Positions 8,621-16,794 of a stretch of DNA of 64,000 nt are shown here, one piece after another (position 1 is the first letter of the stretch; each line of letters opens with the position of its first letter). The translations under genes were made by a program, and so were the position numbers. The notes under the pieces are model-generated. The model ran no database searches. It was given only the letters and a program-made list of their open reading frames with translations, and was not told the DNA's origin. Source of the stretch: Massilia sp. erpn (lineage in GTDB: Bacteria > Pseudomonadota > Gammaproteobacteria > Burkholderiales > Burkholderiaceae_D); NCBI RefSeq assembly GCF_024400215.1, contig NZ_CP053748.1, forward strand, positions 2,356,001 through 2,420,000. The letters run 5' to 3'.

Positions 8621-9202
8621 TTATTTGCAGGTGACGGTCACGGTGGTGATGTCGACGGCGCCGACCTTGTCCGCGCCCTTGTCGACGGCGCAGACCTGGC
8701 CGTCCGGCTGGCGCAGCACGCCGACGGCGTAGGTCAGGCCGTGGAAGACTTTTTCGCCGAAGACGAAGCTGGTGGCGCCGGCTTCGACATTCAGGCTGCT
8801 GGAGCCATTGGCCAGGATCAGGCCGCGCCCGGTCAGGCCGCTGATGCTGCCGCCCAGGGTGCGTTGATACGGCTGGCAGACCGCGTCCACCGTGCGGTTA
8901 TACCAGTTGATCTTGCCGCTGGCGTTGGACAAGGTGCACTTGGCGCTCTCGGGTTCCTGGCTGATGGTCACGTTGTAGGTCTTGTCGTCGGCCATGGCCT
9001 GGCTGAAGCTGACGCCGTTGGGGGCGTTGCCGGTCACGGTCAGTTCGTCGCCGCCATTGTTCTTCAGCTTGAGGCTGCCGTCGGTCATGCCGACCACCCT
9101 TACGATCAGCGGGATATTGCCGCCGCCACCACCGCCGCCGCAGGCCGCCAGCGTCGCAGCGCACAGCAGGGCGGCGCCGGAGCGCAGATACGTCTTCTTC
9201 AT
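8621..9202 (-). CDS. Small glycine-rich lipoprotein, paralogue of the next gene
   Basis: A 193-residue predicted lipoprotein with lipobox LAAC followed by a seven-Gly linker. The same module as in the downstream gene is seen twice: first around GSLKLKNNGGDEL with CTLSNASG, then around GRGLILANGSSSLNVEAGATSFVF with QVCAVDKG. The ATG used (MKKTYLRS) has GGAGAG 8 bases upstream; an ATG 18 bases earlier would place that site inside the gene. The pair looks like a tandem duplication that has diverged. No enzymatic motif is visible. Confidence 0.8.
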   Translation of the reverse strand: MKKTYLRSGAALLCAATLAACGGGGGGGNIPLIVRVVGMTDGSLKLKNNGGDELTVTGNAPNGVSFSQAMADDKTYNVTISQEPESAKCTLSNASGKINWYNRTVDAVCQPYQRTLGGSISGLTGRGLILANGSSSLNVEAGATSFVFGEKVFHGLTYAVGVLRQPDGQVCAVDKGADKVGAVDITTVTVTCK

Positions 9203-9328
9203 AACACTCTCCAAATTCATCTAAGGTCAGGCGCTGGTGCCGCGCGCGCTGCACGGAAAATCGGCGCTTATTTTAGTGCATCTTGCAACAGACGGCGCCG
9301 AAAAGCTTGTAACAGCCTGTTGGCCGCC

Positions 9329-10783
9329 TTAGCGCACCAGGGCTTGCTCGCACTGCGAGCGGCGCCCCTGCAGCAGGCAGCGGTTCTTCACGGCGCCCTG
9401 GCGGTCGAAGACGGTGATGCGCCATTCGCCCGGCGCGCCGCGTTCCATGCCCATGAAGCCGAAACCGTCCAGCCAGGCGCTGAAGTGCTCCAGCACGGCA
9501 CCCGGCGCCGGCGCGATGGCCGCATCGGGCAGCGGCGGCAGCGGCTCGGTGTCTTCGGCCGTGCCGGAGAAGCCGGCCACCAGCTGGCTCGGATGGGGCG
9601 AGCTGAAACTGAGCTGCTGCCACAGGTGCACGTGGCCGGACAGCATGGCTTGCACGCCGTCGGGCAGGAACCGGGGATTGAGCGAGCCGAAGCTGTCGTG
9701 CAAGCCCTTGTCGCCCAGGATGAGGATGCGCCGGCCCTGCTTGTCGCGGTCGGCGCCGACGGCGAAGATGGGGTGGTGGTTGGCGCCCAGATTGTACGGT
9801 GCCTGGGCGGCCAGCTGTGCCAGACGGCGGTAGGTGGCGCGGTAGCGTTCGTAGCCGGTGTCGCTGGGTTTCAGGCCGCGCCAGCTGGTGGCGGCGGTGT
9901 CGATCACCAGCAGCTGGCTGGCGCCGCCCAGCGGCACGGCATACGGCTCGCTGTAGTCGCCCAGGCTGTCGTCGGCGGGCAGATTGCAGTCGCGCCCGGC
10001 CTGCAGCGGGCGCGGGTCGAGCAGGCGCCACCAGCCCTGGCCGGCACGCGCGCAGGATTCGTGGTTGCCGCGCACCGCCACCCAGGGCGCGGCCTGCAGC
10101 AGCGGCGCGGCGGGACGGAAGAAGTCTTCGCGCCAGGCATCCCAGCCATAGCCCCAGGGGCTGTTGGCGCAGCCGGCATTGCCGTCGGGGCAGGGATTTT
10201 CGCGGTAGTGGTAGTCGCCCACATGCAGCACCAGATCGGGCTGCCAGGCCGCGGCGGCGGCGGCCACGGCGGCAAAGGGGAAGGCTTGCGGGTCGTTGCA
10301 GGCCTGGTAGGCATTGTCGGCCTTTTTCAGGCGGCAGCCGGTGTCGCCGATGACGGCGATGCGCTGCACCGTGGTGCGCGGCAGCGGCAAGGCATGGCCG
10401 GCCACGCTGGCGCGGCGCGCGGCTGGCGCCAGCTCGGCCTCGCAGGTCAGCAGGGGGAAGACCGAGGGCTTGCTGTCGGCGCCGGCGGCGGTGGGGCGCA
10501 GCGCCAGCGTGGCGGCCGGGGCGCGCAGCTGCATGGGCTGGCGCTGGCCGTCGACGTCGATGGCGGGGCAGGCGGCGGCGCTGCTCAGCACGCGCGCCAC
10601 GGGGCGGCCTTGCTCGCCCAGCAGCACATAGGCCGCCTCGATGCCGGGCGGCAGGGGGGCGGACAGGGTGGATGGCGGCGTGGGCGGGGCCGCTGGCGGC
10701 ACGAGGGCGGCGCAGCCGCCCAGGCCCGCCGCCAGTGGCAGCAGGAAGGCGCGGCGCAGGCCGGCCGAGGACAGAATGGACAA
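9329..10783 (-). CDS. Lipoprotein metallophosphoesterase (calcineurin-like)
   Basis: About 484 residues. The N-terminus LRRAFLLPLAAGLGGCAAL has a lipobox, so the protein is probably anchored in the outer or inner membrane facing the periplasm. The five metallophosphoesterase blocks are intact in order: AVIGDTGCR, VLHVGDYHYRE, AVRGNHESC, GANHHPIF and LSGHVHLWQ. The substrate is not evident; the family cleaves phosphomono- or diesters with two metals. No ATG fits the start. TTG at 10783, with AGGGA 6 bases upstream, is preferred over the TTG at 10789. It is divergent from the HAD gene and upstream of the lipoprotein pair. Confidence 0.85.
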   Translation of the reverse strand: MSILSSAGLRRAFLLPLAAGLGGCAALVPPAAPPTPPSTLSAPLPPGIEAAYVLLGEQGRPVARVLSSAAACPAIDVDGQRQPMQLRAPAATLALRPTAAGADSKPSVFPLLTCEAELAPAARRASVAGHALPLPRTTVQRIAVIGDTGCRLKKADNAYQACNDPQAFPFAAVAAAAAAWQPDLVLHVGDYHYRENPCPDGNAGCANSPWGYGWDAWREDFFRPAAPLLQAAPWVAVRGNHESCARAGQGWWRLLDPRPLQAGRDCNLPADDSLGDYSEPYAVPLGGASQLLVIDTAATSWRGLKPSDTGYERYRATYRRLAQLAAQAPYNLGANHHPIFAVGADRDKQGRRILILGDKGLHDSFGSLNPRFLPDGVQAMLSGHVHLWQQLSFSSPHPSQLVAGFSGTAEDTEPLPPLPDAAIAPAPGAVLEHFSAWLDGFGFMGMERGAPGEWRITVFDRQGAVKNRCLLQGRRSQCEQALVR

Positions 10784-10893
10784 GGGCAATCCCTGGGTAA
10801 TATGGACAAAGCGCTAATTTAGCATGGTCCGCCGCCCTCGGCCCGTGGCGCCGTCCATCGCCAGCCGGGCGCGGGGCGTGCGACAATAGCTCC

Positions 10894-11598
10894 ATGCTGC
10901 CTTTCCCCCGCCCCCAAGCTATTCTGTTTGACCTGGACGATACGCTGTGGCCGATCGCGCCCGTGATTGCCGCCGCCGAAGTCACCCTGCATGCCTGGCT
11001 GGCTGCCCATGCGCCGAAGGTGGCGCATGCGTTTTCCATCGAGGACTTGCGCGCGCGCCGCCAAGCCCTGCTCGCCGCCGATCCGGCCCTGCAGGTCGAC
11101 CTGGGCGCGCTGCGCCGTGCCGGCCTGCAAGCGGCGTTCGAGCTGGCCGGTGAAGACTTGCGCCATCTGGACGGCGCCATGGCGCATTTCTTTGCCGCCC
11201 GCAATGCTGTCACCCCGTATGACGATGTGTTGCCCGGCCTCTTGCACCTGAAACAGAAAATTTTGCTGGGCACGATCTCGAACGGCAATGCCGACCTTGA
11301 AGTCATCGGCCTCGCCCACCATTTCCAGGTATCGCTGGCAGCCAGCCATTTCGGCCGCGCCAAGCCGGACCCGGCCATTTTCCTGGCCGCCTGCGCCGCG
11401 CTCGGTGTGGCGCCGGCCGCGGCCGTGTATGTGGGCGACGATCTGCGCCTCGATGTGGAGGGCGCCCAGCGCGCCGGCCTGCGCGCCGTCTGGCTTAACC
11501 GCGGCGGCGCGGCGGCACCCGAAGGCTTGGTGCCGGACGCCATCTGCAGCAGTTTCGACGAACTGTTGCAGTGGCTCGAACGCCAGTTGGCGCCATGA
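10894..11598 (+). CDS. HAD-superfamily hydrolase
   Basis: A 234-residue cytoplasmic phosphatase-type protein. HAD motif I is [10 protein letters not shown] (nucleophile Asp), motif II GTISNGN, motif III Lys in [10 protein letters not shown] and motif [20 protein letters not shown] helical cap of about 80 residues lies between motifs I and II, as in subfamily I enzymes such as YjjG-like nucleotidases. The substrate cannot be read from sequence. It ends about 90 bases before hrcA in the same orientation. Confidence 0.85.
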   Translation: MLPFPRPQAILFDLDDTLWPIAPVIAAAEVTLHAWLAAHAPKVAHAFSIEDLRARRQALLAADPALQVDLGALRRAGLQAAFELAGEDLRHLDGAMAHFFAARNAVTPYDDVLPGLLHLKQKILLGTISNGNADLEVIGLAHHFQVSLAASHFGRAKPDPAIFLAACAALGVAPAAAVYVGDDLRLDVEGAQRAGLRAVWLNRGGAAAPEGLVPDAICSSFDELLQWLERQLAP

Positions 11599-11689
11599 GC
11601 GCGGCGGGCCACCCTGGCCGGACGGCGGATTGCTGCGGCAGCCTGCGCCCGTGCATAATAGAACCGATGAATGCTGGCTAGATACAATC

Positions 11690-12712
11690 ATGCAACTCGA
11701 TAACCGTGCCCAAACCCTGCTCAAAGCGCTGGTGGAGCGCTATATCGCCGACGGCCAACCGGTCGGCTCGCGCGCCCTGTCCAAGATTTCCGGGCTGGAC
11801 CTGTCGCCGGCCACCATCCGCAACATCATGGCCGACCTGGAAGAGCTGGGCTATGTGGCCAGCCCCCACACCTCGGCCGGCCGGGTGCCGACGCCGCGCG
11901 GCTACCGCCTGTTTGTCGATACCCTGCTGACCGTCCAGCACCTCGACGAGCGCGCCGTCGATCCCCAGTTGCGCCTGCCGGCCCAGGCGGCCCAGCCGCA
12001 CAAGCTGATCGCCAACGCGGCCCAGATGCTGTCCTCGCTGACCCAGTTTGCCGGCGTCGTGCTCAGTCCGCGCCATGAATCGGCCTTCCAGCAGATCGAA
12101 TTCCTGCGCCTGTCGGAAAAGCGCATCCTGCTGGTGATCGTGGTGCCGGGCGGCGATGTGCAAAACCGCCTGCTGCTGACCGATGTCGACTACACCCCGG
12201 CCCAGCTGCAAGCGTCGGCCAACTTCCTCAACCAGAACTACAGCGGCCTGGCCTTCGACGAGGTGCGCGGCCGCCTGCAGCACGAGCTGCGCCAGTTGCG
12301 CGACGATATGGGCCGGCTGATGCAGACGGCCGTCGAAGCCAGCAGCGAGGCGCTGGCCGAGAGCGCCGACGAGATGGTCATCGCCGGCGAGCGCAACCTG
12401 CTGTCGGTGAGCGATCTGTCGTCGAATATGAGCTCGCTGCGCCAGATGTTCGATATGTTCGAGCAAAAGACCGGCCTGATGCAGCTGCTCGATGTGTCGA
12501 GCAAGGCCTCCGGCGTGCAGATCTTCATCGGCGGCGAATCCCAGCTCTTGCCGATGGACGAGATGAGCGTGGTCACCGCGCCCTACGAAGCCAATGGCCG
12601 CATCGTCGGCACCCTGGGCGTGATCGGCCCGACGCGCATGGCGTATGAGCGCGTGATCCCGATTGTTGACATCACCTCGCGCCTGCTGTCGAACGCGCTC
12701 AGCCAGCCTTAG
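11690..12712 (+). CDS. hrcA: Heat-inducible transcription repressor HrcA
   Basis: A 340-residue repressor of class I heat-shock genes, which binds the CIRCE operator and is stabilised by GroEL. The N-terminal winged helix is typical ([49 protein letters not shown]). The C-terminal GAF-like domain ends in [17 protein letters not shown]. The start is set by the family N-terminus; no clear ribosome-binding site precedes it. No CIRCE element or groE/dnaK gene is in the window, so its targets lie elsewhere. Confidence 0.95.
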   Translation: MQLDNRAQTLLKALVERYIADGQPVGSRALSKISGLDLSPATIRNIMADLEELGYVASPHTSAGRVPTPRGYRLFVDTLLTVQHLDERAVDPQLRLPAQAAQPHKLIANAAQMLSSLTQFAGVVLSPRHESAFQQIEFLRLSEKRILLVIVVPGGDVQNRLLLTDVDYTPAQLQASANFLNQNYSGLAFDEVRGRLQHELRQLRDDMGRLMQTAVEASSEALAESADEMVIAGERNLLSVSDLSSNMSSLRQMFDMFEQKTGLMQLLDVSSKASGVQIFIGGESQLLPMDEMSVVTAPYEANGRIVGTLGVIGPTRMAYERVIPIVDITSRLLSNALSQP

Positions 12713-12807
12713 GCGCGGCGCGGCGGCATGGCCCAAAGCAAAGCCCCTGGCTGCGGGCGCAGGCAGGGGCTGGCAAGCGACGGGCGGGCGGCGCGCGCCG
12801 CCCCGGC

Positions 12808-13236
12808 TCAGTGTTTATGCGGGCAGGCGGTCTTGGTGCAGTTGCCGTAGATGGCCAGCGCGTGCTCGGCGATCTTGAAGCCGCGCTCCTTGGCGATCAT
12901 GTGCTGGCGCTTCTCGATTTCCTCGTCGACGAATTCCTCCACGCGGCCGCAGTCCAGGCAGACCAGGTGGTCGTGGTGGGAACCCTGGTTCAGCTCGAAA
13001 ATCGCCTTGCCGCTCTCGAAGTGGTTGCGGTTGAGCAGGCCGGCTTGCTCGAACTGGGTCAGCACGCGGTAGACGGTGGCCAGGCCGACATCCATATTGT
13101 CGGCCAGCAGGATTTTATAGACGTCTTCGGCCGTCAGGTGGCGTACGGGGCTGCTCTGGAAAATGTCCAGGATTTTCAGGCGCGGCAGGGTTGCCTTCAG
13201 GCCGCTGGCCTTCAGGTCGGTGGGACTGTTACTCAT
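12808..13236 (-). CDS. fur: Ferric uptake regulator Fur
   Basis: A 142-residue metal-dependent repressor. The N-terminal winged helix ([46 protein letters not shown]) is followed by the metal-binding dimerisation domain with [18 protein letters not shown] and a C-terminal [10 protein letters not shown]. The Met giving [12 protein letters not shown] matches the usual betaproteobacterial start; a longer in-frame start would run into the bamE promoter. It is divergent from bamE, the same arrangement as the fur/omlA pair of pseudomonads. Confidence 0.95.
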   Translation of the reverse strand: MSNSPTDLKASGLKATLPRLKILDIFQSSPVRHLTAEDVYKILLADNMDVGLATVYRVLTQFEQAGLLNRNHFESGKAIFELNQGSHHDHLVCLDCGRVEEFVDEEIEKRQHMIAKERGFKIAEHALAIYGNCTKTACPHKH

Positions 13237-13315
13237 GTTTGGTGTCAAATGTGGCTCGAGTGCTTTATGATATAGCGTTTTTGCCACTTCTGCTCAATCG
13301 GATTTGAGGTCTTCT

Positions 13316-13915
13316 ATGCGCGTCACCCCTGTTTTCTCGCCGTCTTTGTTGCCTCACATGAAACGCCGCGCCCCGGCGCTGGCCGCCGCCCTGTGCCTGG
13401 CCCTGGCCGCCAGCGGCTGCGCCACGCGCGGCGCCGCCCCGGCCGCCCCGGACAGCGCGGCCCAGCCGGCCGCCGGCGCCGGCGCGCACACGACGACCGT
13501 TACCCAGCTGCAGAAATTCATGTGGTTCTTCTCGCCCTACCGTCCCGACATCCAGCAAGGCAACTTCGTCTCGCAGGACATGCTCGACCAGCTGAAGGAA
13601 GGCATGACGCGCGACCAGGTGCGCTTCGTGCTCGGCACGCCGATGCTGGCCGACATCTTCCACGCCGACCGCTGGGACTATCCTTTCCGTCTGACCAAGG
13701 GCAATGGCGAGATCACCACCGCCACCGTGGTGGTGTATTTCAAGGATGAGAAAGTGGCGCGCTGGGAAGGCGGCAACCTGCCGTCCGAGCGCGAATACAT
13801 CGAACGCATCGCCGGCCCCGTGCTCAAATTCAAGAAGGCCGAGGAAAAAGCGGCCAGCACCAATGCCGCGCCGGGCAAGGCGCCGCTGCCGGCCGGCAGC
13901 GAAACCAGCAAGTAA
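13316..13915 (+). CDS. bamE: Outer-membrane assembly lipoprotein BamE (OmlA/SmpA)
   Basis: About 199 residues. A lipobox (LALAASGC) follows a long hydrophobic stretch. The SmpA/OmlA domain is at about residues 70-150 (SQDMLDQLKEGMTRDQVRFVLGTPMLADIFHADRWDYPF). The protein is a subunit of the Bam complex on the inner face of the outer membrane. The C-terminal 30 residues are an Ala/Lys-rich tail beyond the usual domain. The ATG used has GAGG 7-8 bases upstream; an internal ATG at 13358 would give a shorter signal peptide. It is the divergent neighbour of fur. Confidence 0.92.
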   Translation: MRVTPVFSPSLLPHMKRRAPALAAALCLALAASGCATRGAAPAAPDSAAQPAAGAGAHTTTVTQLQKFMWFFSPYRPDIQQGNFVSQDMLDQLKEGMTRDQVRFVLGTPMLADIFHADRWDYPFRLTKGNGEITTATVVVYFKDEKVARWEGGNLPSEREYIERIAGPVLKFKKAEEKAASTNAAPGKAPLPAGSETSK

Positions 13916-13963
13916 TTTCGCCAGAATCAGCGGCCCGCCGCGGCGGGCTGCGCAAGGATAACC

Positions 13964-14782
13964 ATGAGTATTGTGAATATCGCCGTTGCCGGCGCCAGCG
14001 GCCGCATGGGCCGCATGTTGATCGAGGCCGTGCAGGCCGCGCCCGACACCCGCCTGAGTGGCGCCCTCGACCGCGCCGGCTCGCCCGGCCTTGGCAGCGA
14101 TGCCGCCGCCTTCCTCGGCCAGCAGGCTGGCGTCGCCATCGCCGCCGACTTCGCGCAAGGCCTGGCCGGCGCCGACGTGCTGATCGACTTCACGCGGCCC
14201 GAAGCTACCCTCGATCACCTCGCTTACTGCGCCGAACACGGCATCAAGCTGGTGATCGGCACCACCGGCTTCGACGCGGCCGGCAAGGCGGCCATCGCCG
14301 AGGCGGCCAAGAAAACCGCCATCGTTTTCGCGCCGAATATGAGCGTGGGCGTGAATGTCACGCTGAAATTGCTCGAATTCGCCGCCAAGCAACTGGCCAC
14401 CGGCTACGACATCGAAATCGTCGAAGCCCACCACCGCCACAAGGTCGACGCCCCGTCCGGCACCGCGCTGAAGATGGGCGAAGTCATTGCCGACGCCCTC
14501 GGCCGCGATTTGAAGGACTGCGCCGTGTATGGCCGCGAAGGCGTCACCGGCGAACGTGACCCGTCCACCATCGGTTTTGCCACCGTGCGCGGCGGCGACA
14601 TCGTGGGCGACCATACCGTGCTGTTCGCCGGCACCGGCGAGCGCATCGAAATCAGCCACAAATCGAGCAGCCGCGCCAACTACGCGGCCGGCTCGCTGCG
14701 CGCCGCGCGCTTCCTGGCCGACAAGCCGAGCGGCCTGTTCGATATGTATGACGTGCTGGGCCTGAACGGCCTGAGCGCCTGA
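13964..14782 (+). CDS. dapB: 4-hydroxy-tetrahydrodipicolinate reductase DapB
   Basis: A 272-residue cytoplasmic enzyme of lysine and diaminopimelate synthesis. The Rossmann nucleotide-binding loop is [13 protein letters not shown]. The middle region has [12 protein letters not shown] and GTTGFD. The catalytic substrate loop is [20 protein letters not shown] with the conserved His-His and Lys. Length matches the family. It follows bamE by 48 bases, including a 16-bp GC palindrome (GCCCGCCGCGGCGGGC), and is probably co-transcribed with it. Confidence 0.96.
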   Translation: MSIVNIAVAGASGRMGRMLIEAVQAAPDTRLSGALDRAGSPGLGSDAAAFLGQQAGVAIAADFAQGLAGADVLIDFTRPEATLDHLAYCAEHGIKLVIGTTGFDAAGKAAIAEAAKKTAIVFAPNMSVGVNVTLKLLEFAAKQLATGYDIEIVEAHHRHKVDAPSGTALKMGEVIADALGRDLKDCAVYGREGVTGERDPSTIGFATVRGGDIVGDHTVLFAGTGERIEISHKSSSRANYAAGSLRAARFLADKPSGLFDMYDVLGLNGLSA

Positions 14783-14799
14783 ACGGCGGAGGCAGCAGC

Positions 14800-15126
14800 A
14801 TGGCCACCGCCACCCTGAACGGCGCCCTGATCGTCGACGCAGCCAGCTTCCACGCCGAAGCGCGCCGCGCCTTCGGCTTCCCGGCCGACTACGGCAACAG
14901 CATGGACGCCTGGCTCGACTGCATGAGCTATCTGCGCGACGAGGAAAACATGACGCAATTCCGCCTCCAGTCCAACGAGGTCTTGGAAATCGTCATCAGC
15001 AACGCCGCCGCCCTGCGCGCCGCCGTCCCCGACCTGCTCGAAGAGCTGGTCTACTGCATCGGCGGTCTCAACGAACGCTACGAAGACTACGGCGAAAAGC
15101 CCGCCCTCAAGCTCACCCTCGCCTGA
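14800..15126 (+). CDS. Barstar-family (RNase inhibitor-like) protein
   Basis: A 108-residue acidic protein. FHAEARRAFGFPADYGNSMDAWLDCMSYL matches the barstar helix-loop pattern (G-F-P-x-x-Y-G-x-N-x-D-A-x-x-D). Barstars bind and block barnase-type ribonucleases. No barnase or polymorphic-toxin gene is adjacent, so this is an orphan immunity-type protein or a diverged regulator. It is 17 bases downstream of dapB with no promoter seen between, so it is probably read from the dapB transcript. Confidence 0.8.
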   Translation: MATATLNGALIVDAASFHAEARRAFGFPADYGNSMDAWLDCMSYLRDEENMTQFRLQSNEVLEIVISNAAALRAAVPDLLEELVYCIGGLNERYEDYGEKPALKLTLA

Positions 15127-15128
15127 CT

Positions 15129-15256
15129 TTGATCTAAATCAGCCAATGTCCGACCCTGGTGCCAGGCACCAGGGTCGGACATTCTTTGAGATTTATCAAG
15201 CAATGTCCTACCTTGGTGCCTGACACCAGGGTCGGACATTCTTTGATTTAGCGCAA
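15129..15256. repeat. Array: FNR-like box / 39-bp palindrome alternation, 57-bp period
   Basis: Five elements in strict order. 14-bp boxes lie at 15129-15142, 15186-15199 and 15243-15256, each of the form TTGA(T/G)-N4-(A/C)(T/G)CA(A/G). 39-bp palindromes lie at 15145-15183 and 15202-15240, with ends AATGTCC / GGACATT and centre TGGTG-N5-CACCA. Every junction is 2 bases, so the repeat period is exactly 57. The first palindrome is perfect (17-bp arms); the second has two mismatches. The array lies between convergent barstar and map genes. The same layout recurs at 44802-44928. Confidence 0.85.
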
Positions 15257-15261
15257 ACGGT

Positions 15262-16047
15262 TTAGGACTGTTCGCCGGGGGCGAGGGTGAGGACGTCGTA
15301 GCCGCTGTCGGTGACGGCGATCATGTGTTCCCATTGCGCCGATAGGGAGCGGTCCTGGGTTACCACCGTCCATTCGTCGGCCAGCACGCGGGTGTGGTGC
15401 TTGCCGGCGTTGATCATGGGTTCGATGGTGAAGACCATGCCGGGCCGCAGCTCGAGGCCATGGCCGGGGCGGCCGTAGTGCAGCACTTGCGGGTCTTCGT
15501 GGTAGACCATGCCGATGCCGTGGCCGCAGTAGTCGCGCACGATGCTGTAGCCGTGCTGCTCGGCCAGGCGCTGGATGGCGTGGCCGACGTCGCCCAGCGT
15601 GGCGCCCGGCTTGACGGCGCGGATGCCGGCCCACATGGCGTCATACGTCACCTCGCACAGCTTGCGCGCGGCCTTGCTCGGTTGGCCCACGTAGTACATG
15701 CGGCTGGTGTCGCCGAACCAGCCATCCTTGATCACGGCCACGTCGATATTGATGATGTCGCCATCCTTGAGGATCTTGCGCGGCGAGGGAATGCCGTGGC
15801 ACACCACTTCATTGACCGAGGCGCAGATGGTCTTGGTATAACTGCCATAACCGACATTGGCCGGAATCACCTGCTGTTCCTTGACAATGTAGTCGTGGCA
15901 CAGCCGGTCCAGGTCGTCGGTGCTGACGCCGGCCTGGACGTGGGGGCCGATCATGGTCAGCACATCGGCCGCCAGCTGGCCGGCGATGCGCGCCAGTTCG
16001 ATCTGTTCCGGGCTCTTGATGAGGAGGGCGTTGCTGCGCTTACGCAT
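15262..16047 (-). CDS. map: Type I methionine aminopeptidase Map
   Basis: A 261-residue cytoplasmic metalloenzyme that removes initiator methionine. All five metal ligands can be placed: Asp in NIDVAV, Asp in GDTSRMYY, His in YCGHGIGMVYHE, Glu in FTIEPMI and Glu in QWEHMIAV. The start MRKRSNALLIKSPEQIE gives the usual length; longer in-frame starts run backwards into the ParD-like gene. It overlaps that gene by 8 bases, so the two are translationally coupled, with map downstream. Its coupling to a ParD-like gene rather than to rpsB/glnD is notable. Confidence 0.93.
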   Translation of the reverse strand: MRKRSNALLIKSPEQIELARIAGQLAADVLTMIGPHVQAGVSTDDLDRLCHDYIVKEQQVIPANVGYGSYTKTICASVNEVVCHGIPSPRKILKDGDIINIDVAVIKDGWFGDTSRMYYVGQPSKAARKLCEVTYDAMWAGIRAVKPGATLGDVGHAIQRLAEQHGYSIVRDYCGHGIGMVYHEDPQVLHYGRPGHGLELRPGMVFTIEPMINAGKHHTRVLADEWTVVTQDRSLSAQWEHMIAVTDSGYDVLTLAPGEQS

Positions 16048-16282
16048 CGTGCGCCCCCTCGGCCACCGGCTCCAGCGTACCCAGCTTGAAGGGCGCGTTC
16101 GCATTGCCGCGCAACAGCAGCTGGCACAGCTCGCTGTAACGCAGATCGGGATTGGTTTCGGCCAGCAAGCCGATGCGCAGCCAGTGCTCGGCCTGGGCAT
16201 TGATCGAGCGGCTCAGGGCGCCGCTCGCAATGCGCAGGTTTTCGTGCATCTGGTCGGAAATCTTGACGATACCCATGTCCAT
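16040..16282 (-). CDS. ParD-like antitoxin-family protein
   Basis: An 80-residue protein beginning with MGIVKISDQMHENLRIASGA and SRSINAQAEHWLRIGLLAE, the pattern of the ParD-like (PF11903-type) ribbon-helix-helix family. Such proteins bind DNA as dimers and usually repress their own promoter. No ParE toxin is next to it; the downstream partner is map, which it overlaps by 8 bases. Two ATGs (16282 and 16276) are possible. Two 11-bp direct repeats lie just upstream and are probable binding sites. Confidence 0.8.
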   Translation of the reverse strand: MDMGIVKISDQMHENLRIASGALSRSINAQAEHWLRIGLLAETNPDLRYSELCQLLLRGNANAPFKLGTLEPVAEGAHDA

Positions 16283-16289
16283 GCCTTTA

Positions 16290-16311
16290 TATGATTCGTA
16301 TATGAAACGTA
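16290..16311. promoter_or_regulatory. Two abutting 11-bp direct repeats upstream of the ParD-like gene
   Basis: TATGATTCGTA and TATGAAACGTA stand head to tail without a gap (8 of 11 identical), 8 bases before the start of the ParD-like gene and overlapping where its promoter must be. Tandem short repeats at helical spacing are typical of ribbon-helix-helix autoregulation. Confidence 0.5.
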
Positions 16312-16337
16312 TATTAGCATGGCGGGCTCAGCTTTGC

Positions 16338-16709
16338 CTAGCGCACGGCGTGGGCGTCGAACAGCGGGTTTTCGATCAGGCCCAGCAGATTGCCGTAGGG
16401 GTCGCGCAGGTCGGCCATGCGGATGCCTTCGCCGACGTCCTCAATCTTGCCCTGCAGCTGGCCGCCAAGTTGCTGGATGCGCGCCACTTCGTCCTCGATG
16501 CCCTCGACGCCCCAGTAGACGCGGCAGCCGGCCGTGCCCGGCTCGCCCTCGGGCCACAGGCCCAGCTCGAAACCGCCGACGTTAAAACCAACATAGAAGG
16601 GCTGGTCGAAGTAGGGCGCCTGGCCCAGCACCTCGGTGTACCAGGCCTTGGCGGCCTGCAGGTCGGGTACATGCAGCGGGTAGATGGCGCTGCGTAATCC
16701 TTTGATCAT
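16338..16709 (-). CDS. VOC-family (glyoxalase/bleomycin-resistance fold) protein
   Basis: A 123-residue single-domain protein with the paired beta-alpha-beta-beta-beta pattern: IYPLHVPDLQAAKAWYTEVLGQAPYFDQPFYVGF, then VYWGVEGIEDEVARIQQLGGQ and ADLRDPYGNLLGLIENP, including the terminal Glu commonly used as metal ligand. Such proteins may be dioxygenases, isomerases or binding proteins; the substrate is not evident. An AAGG site precedes the start; an ATG 6 bases upstream is also possible. It appears to be transcribed on its own. Confidence 0.8.
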   Translation of the reverse strand: MIKGLRSAIYPLHVPDLQAAKAWYTEVLGQAPYFDQPFYVGFNVGGFELGLWPEGEPGTAGCRVYWGVEGIEDEVARIQQLGGQLQGKIEDVGEGIRMADLRDPYGNLLGLIENPLFDAHAVR

Positions 16710-16794
16710 GGCATGGTCCTTTCGATGGTTGAACGATGCGGCCATCATGCCACGGGGGCGCGCGGCGGTGATTGGAAAAATGGAAAGCGGGCGC

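Noticed and set aside
11640..11700. CIRCE operator in front of hrcA
   Set aside because: The TTAGCACTC-N9-GAGTGCTAA pattern is absent; a TACAAT directly before the ATG is too close to serve as its -10.
16040..16282. Complete ParDE toxin-antitoxin module
   Set aside because: Only the ParD-like protein is present; the adjacent gene is map, not a ParE toxin.
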